Source of the DNA: Actinobacteria bacterium UBA5176
GTDB taxonomy: Bacteria > Actinomycetota > UBA4738
DNA length: 13,904 nt
Assembly (NCBI GenBank): GCA_002413305.1
Contig: DHWS01000030.1
Location: 1-13,904, forward strand
Direction of reading: 5' to 3'
A program made the translations under genes and the position numbers. Positions 5,667 through 12,697 of the stretch are shown here, piece by piece (the first letter of the stretch is position 1; each line of letters begins with the position of its first letter). A model generated the notes under the pieces. It searched no databases and had not been told where the DNA came from. It worked only from the letters and a program-made list of their open reading frames with translations.

Positions 5667-6626
5667 CTGACGGAGACCACGCCGGACACTCGGACGGCCG
5701 GCCCGTCAGGGCCGGCCGGTCCCGAGCAGATCAAGGCCATCCCGGCTCGTCACACGGCCCGCTGGGTGGTCACGGTGGTGCTGCTGATCGTCGCCGTGGA
5801 GGCGATCCGTAGCATCATCAAGAACCCCAACTTCAAGTGGCACGTGGTCGGCCAGTTCTTCACCACGAACGCAGTGCTCAAGGGCCTGCTGGTCACTCTC
5901 GAGCTGACCGTGTTGGCCATGGTTCTGGGAATCACGATCGGAGTGATCCTGGCCGTCATGCGCCAGTCCCCGTCCCCGATCGTGGCCGGCTCTGCCTGGC
6001 TCTACATCTATTTCTTCCGGGCCACTCCCGTCCTGGTTCAGCTGCTCTTCTGGAACAACATCACAGCCCTGTACCCCCGGATCAGCATCGGGATTCCGTT
6101 CCTCCCCGCGGCGTTTCATGGCAACGCCAACGTACTCATCTCCACATTCACCGCCGGAGTCCTGGGTCTGGGGCTGAACGAGGGGGCCTACATGGCCGAG
6201 ATCGTTCGGGCCGGAATCCTGGCGGTGGACGAGGGGCAGATCGAGGCGGCACAGTCCATCGGGATGAGTCGCCTGCAGACGATGCGGCTCATCGTCTTGC
6301 CCCAGGCGATGCGGGTTATCATCCCCCCCACCGGCAACGAGACCATCTCGATGCTGAAGACCACGTCATTGGTCAGCGTCATCTCTCTGCAGGAGCTTCT
6401 TTTCACCGTGCAGATCATCTACGCGAGGAACTTCCTGACGATCCCGTTGCTCTTGGTGGCCAGCCTCTGGTACATGGTCGTCACCACGGTCCTAACCGTC
6501 GGCCAGTCCTTCATCGAGCGGCACTACGCAGCGGGTTCCGCGCGCAACCTCCCGCCGACCTTCCTGCAGCGGTTGCGCCAGGCCCTCATCCACATCCGTC
6601 CTCCGAAAGAAACTCTCCAGCGGTAG
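5667..6626 (+). CDS. Polar amino-acid ABC transporter permease, probable CTG start
   Basis: This encodes 319 residues if translation starts at CTG 5667, 12 bases after the lipoprotein stop, with GGGGGAGG at 5657-5664. There is no ATG, GTG or TTG in frame before GTG 5766. Starting there would remove the [11 protein letters not shown] segment that I recall as conserved at the N-terminus of actinobacterial homologues, and part of the first membrane helix. The protein is a HisM/GlnP-type inner-membrane subunit: an N-terminal helix (about 33-46), then the transport domain from about residue 70 with helices including [16 protein letters not shown]. The EAA coupling loop ([20 protein letters not shown], 193-212) docks on the ATPase. 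It is in the same frame as the lipoprotein gene and 13 bases from the ATPase gene, so the three are one operon. Confidence 0.85.
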   Translation: MTETTPDTRTAGPSGPAGPEQIKAIPARHTARWVVTVVLLIVAVEAIRSIIKNPNFKWHVVGQFFTTNAVLKGLLVTLELTVLAMVLGITIGVILAVMRQSPSPIVAGSAWLYIYFFRATPVLVQLLFWNNITALYPRISIGIPFLPAAFHGNANVLISTFTAGVLGLGLNEGAYMAEIVRAGILAVDEGQIEAAQSIGMSRLQTMRLIVLPQAMRVIIPPTGNETISMLKTTSLVSVISLQELLFTVQIIYARNFLTIPLLLVASLWYMVVTTVLTVGQSFIERHYAAGSARNLPPTFLQRLRQALIHIRPPKETLQR

Positions 6627-6639
6627 GAGGAGCGCTCTC

Positions 6640-7410
6640 GTGACCGAACGCGTTCCCATGGTGAAGGCCGAAGGCGTCCACAAGTCCTTCGGCCGGATGG
6701 AGGTCCTGAAGGGCATCGACATGGTGGTCCAGCCAAAGGAGGTCGTGGTGGTGATTGGCCCCTCCGGGTCTGGAAAGTCCACGTTCCTGCGGTGCATCAA
6801 CCACCTCGAGAAGATCAACGGCGGGCGGCTATCGGTGGACGGTGAGCTGGTGGGCTACCAGCAACGGGGCGACAAGCTGCATGAACTCCACGAGAAGGGG
6901 ATCGCCAGGAAGCGGGCAGAGATCGGGATGGTCTTCCAGCGGTTCAACCTCTTCCCCCACCTCACGGCCGTCGAGAACGTGATGATCGGCCCGTGTGCGG
7001 TGAAGAAGGAGGATGAGAAGGTGGTCCGGGAGCGAGCACAGCGGCTCTTGGCCCGGGTAGGACTGGGGAACCGCGGCGACGCGCATCCCGCGCAGCTCTC
7101 CGGCGGTCAGCAACAGCGGGTGGCCATCGCCCGGGCCCTGTGCATGGAGCCGAAGCTCATGCTCTTCGACGAACCCACTTCCGCGCTCGACCCCGAGCTC
7201 GTGGGAGAGGTTCTTGACGTCATGCGGGAGCTCGCCCAGAGCGGCATGACCATGATCGTCGTCACTCACGAGATGGGGTTCGCCCGGGAGGTGGGGGACG
7301 AGCTCGTGTTCATGGACGACGGCTTCATCGTGGAGGCCGGGAAGCCTCGGGACGTCATCTCCAATCCCCAGCACGAACGCACCCAGCAGTTCCTGTCGAA
7401 GGTGCTCTGA
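6640..7410 (+). CDS. Polar amino-acid ABC transporter ATP-binding protein
   Basis: This encodes 256 residues from GTG 6640, with GGAGG at 6626-6630 overlapping the permease stop. It is the cytoplasmic ATPase of the GlnQ/HisP group that powers the importer encoded just upstream. Visible motifs: Walker [10 protein letters not shown] (40-48), Q-loop Q100 in [11 protein letters not shown], signature LSGGQQQR (153-160), Walker B LMLFDEP (173-179), D-loop SALD (181-184) and switch His H210 in VVTHEMGFA. Length and motif spacing are typical. The insert at 71-92 (about 20 charged residues before the Q-loop) is usual for the actinobacterial branch as I recall it. No terminator is obvious in the 16 bases before the convergent bpa gene. 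Confidence 0.92.
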   Translation: MTERVPMVKAEGVHKSFGRMEVLKGIDMVVQPKEVVVVIGPSGSGKSTFLRCINHLEKINGGRLSVDGELVGYQQRGDKLHELHEKGIARKRAEIGMVFQRFNLFPHLTAVENVMIGPCAVKKEDEKVVRERAQRLLARVGLGNRGDAHPAQLSGGQQQRVAIARALCMEPKLMLFDEPTSALDPELVGEVLDVMRELAQSGMTMIVVTHEMGFAREVGDELVFMDDGFIVEAGKPRDVISNPQHERTQQFLSKVL

Positions 7411-7426
7411 GCTCACGCCGGAACGG

Positions 7427-7921
7427 CTACAGGTAGCGGTTGTCCGGTTGGTCGCGCTCGGCCGGCTGGGGGAGACCTCGACGGACGCGTGCCTCCATCT
7501 CCTGGGCGGCCTGCTGAGCGGCCTGGAGCTGGATGGCGAGCTGGGTACCCTGGAACAGACCCTCCAGCCAGCCCAGGATCTCCGCGTGAGCCAGGGCTAG
7601 TTCCTCCAGCGTCCCGTCCTTGATGTCAGGGGTCAGCGACTTCAGCTCGTCGTAGAGCTCGGGAGGCAGCGCGTCCTCGAGCTCCCGGGAGATCTGCCCG
7701 TGCACCCGCCGGAGGTGATCGATCGCGCCGGGCTCGGGCCGGATCCGGCGAGCCTCCTCCAGCACCTCGCGGGTCACGCCAGCGTTCCGGAGCAGCTTCT
7801 GGGGGTCGACCATCCGGGCGGTGACGAGTCCGTGGCCTTCGGGCGGCTCGGCATCATCGGGCGGCCCGGCATCCTCGGGAGGTGGGGACGAAGGGTGCGG
7901 TGCGGGGGGTTCGTCGCTCAT
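7427..7921 (-). CDS. bpa: Bacterial proteasome activator Bpa (PafE)
   Basis: This 164-residue protein matches the Bpa/PafE family (DUF2587) as I know it from Mycobacterium tuberculosis. Shared features are SRELEDALPPELYDELKSLT (78-97), the helix AHAEILGWLEGLFQGTQLAI (111-130) and an extreme C-terminus RYL. In the known protein a 12-subunit ring docks on the 20S core through a C-terminal GQYL, opens its gate without ATP and lets it degrade unfolded proteins. Here the last residues are DNRYL, so Tyr-Leu is kept while Gly-Gln is Asn-Arg. The first 35 or so residues are Pro/Asp/Glu-rich and probably disordered. ATG 7921 has no good ribosome-binding site; ATG at codon 37 is an alternative. It is convergent with the transporter and has a long leader (see the upstream RNA). 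Its presence implies a proteasome in this organism. Confidence 0.88.
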   Translation of the reverse strand: MSDEPPAPHPSSPPPEDAGPPDDAEPPEGHGLVTARMVDPQKLLRNAGVTREVLEEARRIRPEPGAIDHLRRVHGQISRELEDALPPELYDELKSLTPDIKDGTLEELALAHAEILGWLEGLFQGTQLAIQLQAAQQAAQEMEARVRRGLPQPAERDQPDNRYL

Positions 7922-7984
7922 CCGGGAGAGAGCTTACCCGGCGGTCGGAAGGAACGATCCGCGGGCGACGGAGAGGAAAAGCAT

Positions 7985-8070
7985 GGGCGGGTCCGAGAGG
8001 CCTTTGGAGCCGCTCACGCCTTCCCCATACGCGAGCGTTATCTACTCGGCTTCTCGGACCCGCCCAAAGG
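7985..8070 (-). ncRNA. Candidate structured leader RNA of bpa with a pseudoknot
   Basis: GGGCGGGTCCGAGA (7985-7998) and TCTCGGACCCGCCC (8052-8065) are perfect 14-base complements. An inner helix AGCCG/CGGCT (8008-8012 with 8047-8051) stacks directly on it, leaving a 9-base bulge, GGCCTTTGG (7999-8007). CCTTTGG of the bulge is the exact complement of CCAAAGG at 8064-8070, just outside the big helix. The order of segments is that of an H-type pseudoknot. On the minus strand the helix is followed 4 bases later by CTTTTCC, so it could also serve as a weak terminator. It lies inside the predicted bpa transcript leader, about 60 bases before the ATG. I match it to no known RNA family. The complementarity is seen; the function is inferred. 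Confidence 0.45.
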
Positions 8071-8222
8071 GTGGCCCCAAGCAACCCCCTACGACCGGCG
8101 GGTGAACCTGGCTTCCTGTGGCTCCGACCGGGTCCTCGAGGCTCGCGCCCTTCCGATCCTGCCGGGTCCCCGGGAGGCCTCGGCTCTCCCTTCGGTCCCG
8201 GTGCCGCTTGGGACCGGTGCGA

Positions 8223-8251
8223 AAACTAGCAAGGCCACCTTCGGCTGTCAA
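8223..8251 (-). promoter_or_regulatory. Promoter reading towards bpa
   Basis: On the minus strand TTGACA (8251-8246), a 17-base spacer, then TAGTTT (8228-8223). The -35 is perfect and the -10 keeps the key T, A and final T. The predicted start near 8216 coincides with a hairpin CGGTCCC / GGGACCG (8193-8199 with 8210-8216). The leader to bpa would be about 295 bases, long enough to hold the structured RNA at 7985-8070. Confidence 0.5.
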
Positions 8252-8278
8252 ACGGAGGAAAATAGCTGCGGCACATCA

Positions 8279-8327
8279 ATTTTCGCGGATTCGTGCAGGT
8301 GGGGGGCGGGCTCGTGGTCGCGAAAAT
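8279..8327. repeat. 9-base inverted repeat in the bpa upstream region
   Basis: ATTTTCGCG (8279-8287) and CGCGAAAAT (8319-8327) are perfect inverted copies separated by 31 bases in an AT-richer patch upstream of the bpa promoter. They could be half-sites of a regulator or a weak hairpin. The spacing, about 40 bases centre to centre, is near four helical turns, which would put both on one face of the DNA. Confidence 0.35.
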
Positions 8328-8379
8328 CTTGCGAGAATGACAAAGAAAGTCGCGGTCGTCCGGGGGGCCCACCCGGTGT

Positions 8380-8832
8380 CTAGCCCTGGGCCGGTTCGAT
8401 CGGGCGGATGGCCAGCGTCAGACGTCCGGCCGCGGTGAGGCGATCCTGGTCGTCCCGGACCCGGAAGTCCCACACGGCGGTGGTGCGCCCCACATGCAGG
8501 GGCGTTCCGACCGCCGTCGCGTGGCCGTCGCGGACCGCGCGGATGTGGTTGACGTTGAGCTCGATCCCCGTGACCAGCAAGTCCGGGCCGACCAGCAGGG
8601 CCGTTCCCAATGAGCCGATCGTCTCCAGGAGCGCCGCGGTTGCCCCGCCGTGGAGAAGCCCGTACGGCTGGGTGTTCCCCTGGACCGGGATACGGGCGAC
8701 GATCCGTTCGCGGGCGAATTCGAGGAATTCGACCCCGATCCGTTCTATCAGGGTCCCCGCGCTGAACCCGGTGAGCGCTTCGAGGGCGCCGGGCTCAAAA
8801 GGAGTCAGCTCGGCGGGGACGGGGTCACGCAT
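8380..8832 (-). CDS. Hotdog-fold acyl-CoA thioesterase (YdiI/PaaI-like)
   Basis: This encodes 150 residues from ATG 8832. It is a single hotdog domain hydrolysing an acyl-CoA thioester in the cytoplasm. QPYGLLHGGATAALLETIGS (55-74) carries the active-site pattern: the HGG loop (61-63) and general base Glu70. The next stretch (IELNVNHIRAVRDG, then GTPLHVGRTTAVWDF) closely follows E. coli YdiI/MenI, the 1,4-dihydroxy-2-naphthoyl-CoA hydrolase of menaquinone synthesis. That function is plausible in a menaquinone-using actinobacterium, but the family is broad and the substrate cannot be fixed from sequence. The gene starts 31 bases after the ZIP transporter gene on the same strand, so they probably share a transcript. 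A thioesterase next to polA is a recurrent arrangement in actinobacteria, as I recall it. Confidence 0.85.
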   Translation of the reverse strand: MRDPVPAELTPFEPGALEALTGFSAGTLIERIGVEFLEFARERIVARIPVQGNTQPYGLLHGGATAALLETIGSLGTALLVGPDLLVTGIELNVNHIRAVRDGHATAVGTPLHVGRTTAVWDFRVRDDQDRLTAAGRLTLAIRPIEPAQG

Positions 8833-8863
8833 CGGCGACGATAGTAGCGCGCGGCCAGGGCTC

Positions 8864-9709
8864 TTAGGCGTGGGCCGCGACGATGACCAGTTCGGTCGAG
8901 AGCCCCAGCAGGAAGCCGAACAGGACCCCCCAGATCGTGGTCTCCCAGGCACCGAGGCGCCGCCCGGTGAACAGGAGCTCCGCCACCACATAGATGATGG
9001 CGCCGGCCGCCAGCGTCAGGAAGCCGACGAACAGGTACTGGCTGGAGACGGACCGGCCGACGATGGTGCCGACGAAGGTGGGCCCGCCGCCCACCAGCCC
9101 GGCGGTCACCAGGTAGCCCCACGACGCCCGGACCCCTCCGGCCGCGAGCGGTCCCACGATCCCGAACCCCTCGGTGGCGTTGTGCAGCGCGAAGCCCACC
9201 ACCAGCAACACCGCCAGCGAGATCTCGCCCCGGTGCGCAGCTTGCCCGATGGCGAGGCCCTCCGAGAAGTTGTGGAAGCCGATCCCGGTGGCGATCGACA
9301 TGCCAAGGCCGAGCGCGGTCCGCTGCAGGACCGCTTCGTTCTGTTCGGCCACCGCCATGGCCCCCGGTCCGATCTCTCTCGCTGCTCGGCGCGACCGCTG
9401 GTACTTCCCGAGATACAGGAGCGATAGCAGGCCCGCTGCGAGCCCGCCGGCGTACACCACCGCCATCAGGGCGAACGACCCCCACACCGCACCGTGGACC
9501 GGCGCGGTGGCCCGCCGGACGAGCTCCTCCAGCGGCCCGGTCGCGTTCTCCAGGATGTCGAACAACAGGAAGAGCAGGATGCCGGCGGAAGCCGCGTTCA
9601 GGAACGCCTTCAGGCGGGGGTGAGGGTTCCGGAGGCGGCCGAGGGGCAGGCCCAGGAAGATCGTGCTTCCCGCGATGGCCCCCAGCGCGACCGTCCGGGC
9701 CAAGGTCAT
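8864..9709 (-). CDS. ZIP-family metal transporter
   Basis: This encodes 281 residues from ATG 9709; the frame runs further upstream, but that part is non-coding in character. It is an integral membrane protein with about eight hydrophobic segments. The metal-binding helices show the ZIP signatures HNFSEG (146-151) and HNATEG (176-181), where His, Asn and Glu line the divalent-metal path. Family members move zinc, iron or manganese into the cytoplasm. A charged loop (about 102-128) joins the third and fourth helices, as in other ZIPs, but lacks a His-rich run. No good ribosome-binding site precedes the ATG. It is divergent from polA, with 151 bases between starts, and lies upstream of the thioesterase gene. 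The metal is not readable from sequence. Confidence 0.88.
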   Translation of the reverse strand: MTLARTVALGAIAGSTIFLGLPLGRLRNPHPRLKAFLNAASAGILLFLLFDILENATGPLEELVRRATAPVHGAVWGSFALMAVVYAGGLAAGLLSLLYLGKYQRSRRAAREIGPGAMAVAEQNEAVLQRTALGLGMSIATGIGFHNFSEGLAIGQAAHRGEISLAVLLVVGFALHNATEGFGIVGPLAAGGVRASWGYLVTAGLVGGGPTFVGTIVGRSVSSQYLFVGFLTLAAGAIIYVVAELLFTGRRLGAWETTIWGVLFGFLLGLSTELVIVAAHA

Positions 9710-9742
9710 CGGATCGCGGCCGAGCGGCGGGGAGTGGACATT

Positions 9743-9780
9743 CCGGATCGAAACTCTACCAACCGGATCGGATTCGAAAC
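9743..9780 (-). promoter_or_regulatory. Promoter of the ZIP gene flanked by a repeated motif
   Basis: On the minus strand TGGTAGAGT gives an extended -10 (TAGAGT, 9758-9753) with no good -35, implying a start near 9746 and a leader of about 37 bases. CCGGATCGAAAC (9743-9754) and CCGGATCGGATTCGAAAC (9763-9780) are related direct copies lying on either side of the -10, where a repressor could block polymerase. The operator role is inferred. Confidence 0.35.
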
Positions 9781-9846
9781 GCCCTTCCGACCGGCCGCTC
9801 CCGGAGCCAGGACCGGGCCTCGGCCGTGGGTGTCGGACCCCGGGGC

Positions 9847-9852
9847 TAGAAT
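9847..9852 (+). promoter_or_regulatory. polA -10 box, leaderless arrangement
   Basis: TAGAAT ends 8 bases before the polA GTG (9861), so transcription would begin at or within a base or two of the start codon. No ribosome-binding site is present between them, as expected for a leaderless mRNA. The -35 region (CCGTGG around 9824) is weak. Confidence 0.5.
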
Positions 9853-9860
9853 CGCGGGCG

Positions 9861-12533
9861 GTGGCAGATCGAACCGACGACCGGAGCGACGAGGGGGCCC
9901 GGCCGAAGCGCATCTTCCTCCTCGACGGACACAGCCTGTCGTTCCGGGCCTTCTTCGCCCTCCCCGTCTCCCTGGCCACGACCAGTGGACAGGTGACGAA
10001 CGCGGTCTACGGATTCACGTCCATGCTGATCAAGCTGCTGGGGGACGAGAGGCCCGACTACCTGGCGGTGGCGTTCGACAAGGGCCGCCCGACGGTCCGG
10101 CTCGAGCAATACGCGGAGTACAAGGCGGGCCGAGCCGAGGCCCCCGACGAGTTCCGCCAGCAGCTCGGCCTGATCCGCGAGGTCGTGGAGACGCTCCGGA
10201 TCCCGATCGTGGAAGTGGTGGACTGGGAGGCGGACGACGCCCTGGCCACGCTCGCCCTCCAGGCTGTCGGGGAGGGCCTGGAGGCGGTGATCGTCACCGC
10301 GGACCGGGACTTCTTCCAGCTGGTCCGGCCGGGGATCTCGGTGATGTTCAACCGCCGGGGCATCTCCGACATCGTCAACTACGATGTCGCCGCGGTCACC
10401 GAGCGGTTCGGCTTACCACCCGAGAAGTACCTGGACTACGTGGCCCTCAAGGGGGACTCGTCCGACAACATCCCGGGCGTGCCCGGGGTGGGGGAGAAGA
10501 CCGCCTCGAAGCTCATCCAGGACTTCGGTTCGGTCGAGGATCTGCTGGGGAACACCGACCGGCTCAAGGGCCGGCTGCGGGAGTCGATCGAACAGGCCGG
10601 CCAGGACCTCCTTCGCAACCGCGAGCTGGCCCGGTTCAAGACCGACCTCGAGTTGGACGTGACCCCGGAGGATTGCGTGATGGGGTCGTGGGACCCGGAC
10701 GCGGTCCGGCGGCTGTTCAACGCGCTCGAGTTCCGGACGCTGCTCGAGCGGCTGGAGGACCTCGAAGCCACCGCCAAGCCGGCCGTCGAGCGCACCTCTC
10801 TGGAGGTCCGGACCGGAACGATCCCCGACCTGCGACGCCTGACTGCCGACGACGAACCGAAGGCGCTCAGCCTGCATCCGGGCCCGGACATCGACGGGAT
10901 CGGGATCTCGCCCGGCGGCGGGCAGGCCGTGTACATCCCCCTCGACGCCGGGTCCCTGGTCAACGATGGGGGGACCTGGCTGGAGGACCCGGACAAGCCC
11001 AAGTGGGTGCACGACGCGAAGGACACCGCTACGGCCCTCGCCCGCCAGGGCATCGAGCTGCGCGGGGTGGAGTTCGACACGCTCCTGGCCGGCTACCTGC
11101 TGGACCCGGCCGAGGCGAGCTATCCGCTGGGGGAACTCTGCCGGCAGTACCTCGGGATCGACGTGGTGAGCGAACTGGAGGGTCCCGACGAGGGGCAACT
11201 GTTCGCCGACCCGGCGCCATCGGTGGGCGCCGGCGCCTCGGCGGTCGGGCTGCTGGCGCCGGTCCTTCGGGAGCGGATCGAACGGGCCGGCCTCCGGCCT
11301 CTGCTGACCGACGTCGAGCTGCCGATGGCCGGCGTCCTGGCCCGGGTCCAGGCGGCCGGGGTGTCGCTGGATGTCGGCTACCTGCGGGAGATGTCGGAGA
11401 CGCTCGGTGATCGGATGGCCACGCTCGAGAAGGAGATCTACCGGCACGCCGGCGAGGAGTTCAACATCGGCTCGCCGCCCCAGCTCGCCGTCATCCTGTA
11501 CGAGAAGCTCCGCCTACCCATCCTGAAGCGCACCCAGAAGGGCCGGGCTCCCTCGACCGACGCGGACGTGCTGGAGAAGCTCCGCGACCACCACCCGATC
11601 GTCGACGCGCTGCTGAACTACCGGGAGCTGTCCAAGCTCAAGTCCACCTATCTCGACGCCCTCCCGCCCCTGGTCGATCCGAAGACCGGCCGCATCCATA
11701 CCACCTACAACCAGGTCGGGGCGGCCACCGGGAGGCTCTCCAGCGTGAACCCGAACCTGCAGAACATCCCGGTGCGGGGAGAGATCGGCCGGCAGGTCCG
11801 GCGAGCCTTCGTCCCCGGTGCCCCGGACCGATCGCTGCTGGTGGCCGACTACTCGCAGATCGAGCTGCGGGTGATGGCCCACCTGTCGGGTGACCGGGCC
11901 ATGGCGCAGGCGTTCGCCGAGGGGAAGGACTTCCATGCAGCGACGGCCTCCAAGGTGTTCGGCCTGCCGGAGGACCAGGTGGACGGCGCCATGCGCAGCC
12001 GCGTCAAGCAGATCAACTACGGCCTGCCGTACGGGATGAGCGCCTACGGGCTGGCCACCAGGATCGGCATCGCTCCCGACGAGGCCGCCGAGTTCGTCGA
12101 GGCGTACTTCGCGCAGTTCCCGAAGGTCCGGGAGTTCCTCGACCGCCAGGTGGCCAAGGCGGCCGCCGAGGGGTTCACCGAGACCATGCTCGGCCGGCGC
12201 CGCTACCTCCCGGAGCTCCAATCGCCGAACCCGCGGGTTCGGGACATGGGCCGGCGGATGGCCCTGAACGCCCCCATCCAGGGCGGCGCAGCCGACATCC
12301 TGAAGCTGGCCATGATCAAGGTGGACGCCGAACTCCGCGGGTCCGCCCTGGACTGCATCATGGTCCTGACGGTCCATGACGAGTTGGTGTTCGACGTGGC
12401 CGACCGAGACTTGGCCGGCGCGGGCCGCCTGGTGCGGGCGGCCATGGAGTCGGCGTACCCTCTGACCGTCCCGCTTCGGGTGGACCTCGGATCGGGGAAG
12501 AACTGGGCCGAGGCGTCCCCCGCCGGGCACTGA
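9861..12533 (+). CDS. polA: DNA polymerase I
   Basis: This encodes 890 residues, a normal length. It fills gaps and removes RNA primers in replication and repair. Residues 15-300 are the 5' nuclease: LLDGHSLSFRAFFALP, EADDALATLA (123-132), TADRDFFQLV (146-155), GDSSDNIPGVPGVGEKTA (198-215). Residues about 315-470 correspond to the 3'-5' exonuclease, but the DTE metal motif is missing (the region reads HPGPDIDGIGIS), so proofreading should be absent, as in mycobacterial Pol I. The polymerase domain has motif A DYSQIELR (663-670, catalytic D663), motif B with R712, K716 and Y720 in VKQINYGLPYG, and motif C VHDE (838-841, D840). Tyr720 stands where E. coli has Phe762. GTG 9861 is chosen since it directly precedes the conserved N-terminus and sits 8 bases after a -10 box. 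rpsA follows, with its own promoter. Confidence 0.97.
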   Translation: MADRTDDRSDEGARPKRIFLLDGHSLSFRAFFALPVSLATTSGQVTNAVYGFTSMLIKLLGDERPDYLAVAFDKGRPTVRLEQYAEYKAGRAEAPDEFRQQLGLIREVVETLRIPIVEVVDWEADDALATLALQAVGEGLEAVIVTADRDFFQLVRPGISVMFNRRGISDIVNYDVAAVTERFGLPPEKYLDYVALKGDSSDNIPGVPGVGEKTASKLIQDFGSVEDLLGNTDRLKGRLRESIEQAGQDLLRNRELARFKTDLELDVTPEDCVMGSWDPDAVRRLFNALEFRTLLERLEDLEATAKPAVERTSLEVRTGTIPDLRRLTADDEPKALSLHPGPDIDGIGISPGGGQAVYIPLDAGSLVNDGGTWLEDPDKPKWVHDAKDTATALARQGIELRGVEFDTLLAGYLLDPAEASYPLGELCRQYLGIDVVSELEGPDEGQLFADPAPSVGAGASAVGLLAPVLRERIERAGLRPLLTDVELPMAGVLARVQAAGVSLDVGYLREMSETLGDRMATLEKEIYRHAGEEFNIGSPPQLAVILYEKLRLPILKRTQKGRAPSTDADVLEKLRDHHPIVDALLNYRELSKLKSTYLDALPPLVDPKTGRIHTTYNQVGAATGRLSSVNPNLQNIPVRGEIGRQVRRAFVPGAPDRSLLVADYSQIELRVMAHLSGDRAMAQAFAEGKDFHAATASKVFGLPEDQVDGAMRSRVKQINYGLPYGMSAYGLATRIGIAPDEAAEFVEAYFAQFPKVREFLDRQVAKAAAEGFTETMLGRRRYLPELQSPNPRVRDMGRRMALNAPIQGGAADILKLAMIKVDAELRGSALDCIMVLTVHDELVFDVADRDLAGAGRLVRAAMESAYPLTVPLRVDLGSGKNWAEASPAGH

Positions 12534-12539
12534 ACCCGA

Positions 12540-12569
12540 TTGACGCCCGGCTGGAGCCGACACTAGACT
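12540..12569 (+). promoter_or_regulatory. rpsA promoter
   Basis: TTGACG (12540-12545), an 18-base spacer, then TAGACT (12564-12569). The -35 begins 7 bases after the polA stop codon. This is a strong sigma70-type (HrdB/SigA) promoter, suited to a ribosomal protein gene. Confidence 0.68.
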
Positions 12570-12576
12570 GACCCGG

Positions 12577-12697
12577 CGCTGCGGCGCTTCTTCGCTGTGC
12601 AATCCAAAGAGCAGCCCCTCGGGGCGGTTGGTGGGCGAACGACGGCGCAGACGCAGGAAGGGAGTGACGCGGGATCGACAGTGGAACGGAGAGCCAG
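12577..12697 (+). other. rpsA 5' leader
   Basis: About 120 bases of untranslated leader lie between the predicted start and the ATG. It contains GCGCTGCGGCGC-type and GCCCCTCGGGGC-type short hairpins, and a ribosome-binding site GGAGAG at 12688-12693. In proteobacteria S1 represses its own mRNA through a structured leader. Whether this one does so is unknown. Confidence 0.4.

Noticed and set aside
7411..7426. Terminator between the ABC ATPase gene and bpa
   Set aside because: Only 16 bases separate the convergent genes and no stable hairpin with a T-run is present.
7922..8379. Several open frames in the bpa upstream region
   Set aside because: Low-complexity, no ribosome-binding sites, mutually overlapping on both strands; the stretch is better explained as promoter and leader RNA.
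9494..11410. 638-codon plus-strand frame overlapping zip and polA
   Set aside because: Gly/Arg/Pro-rich shadow of high-GC coding; polA in the neighbouring frame has all catalytic motifs.
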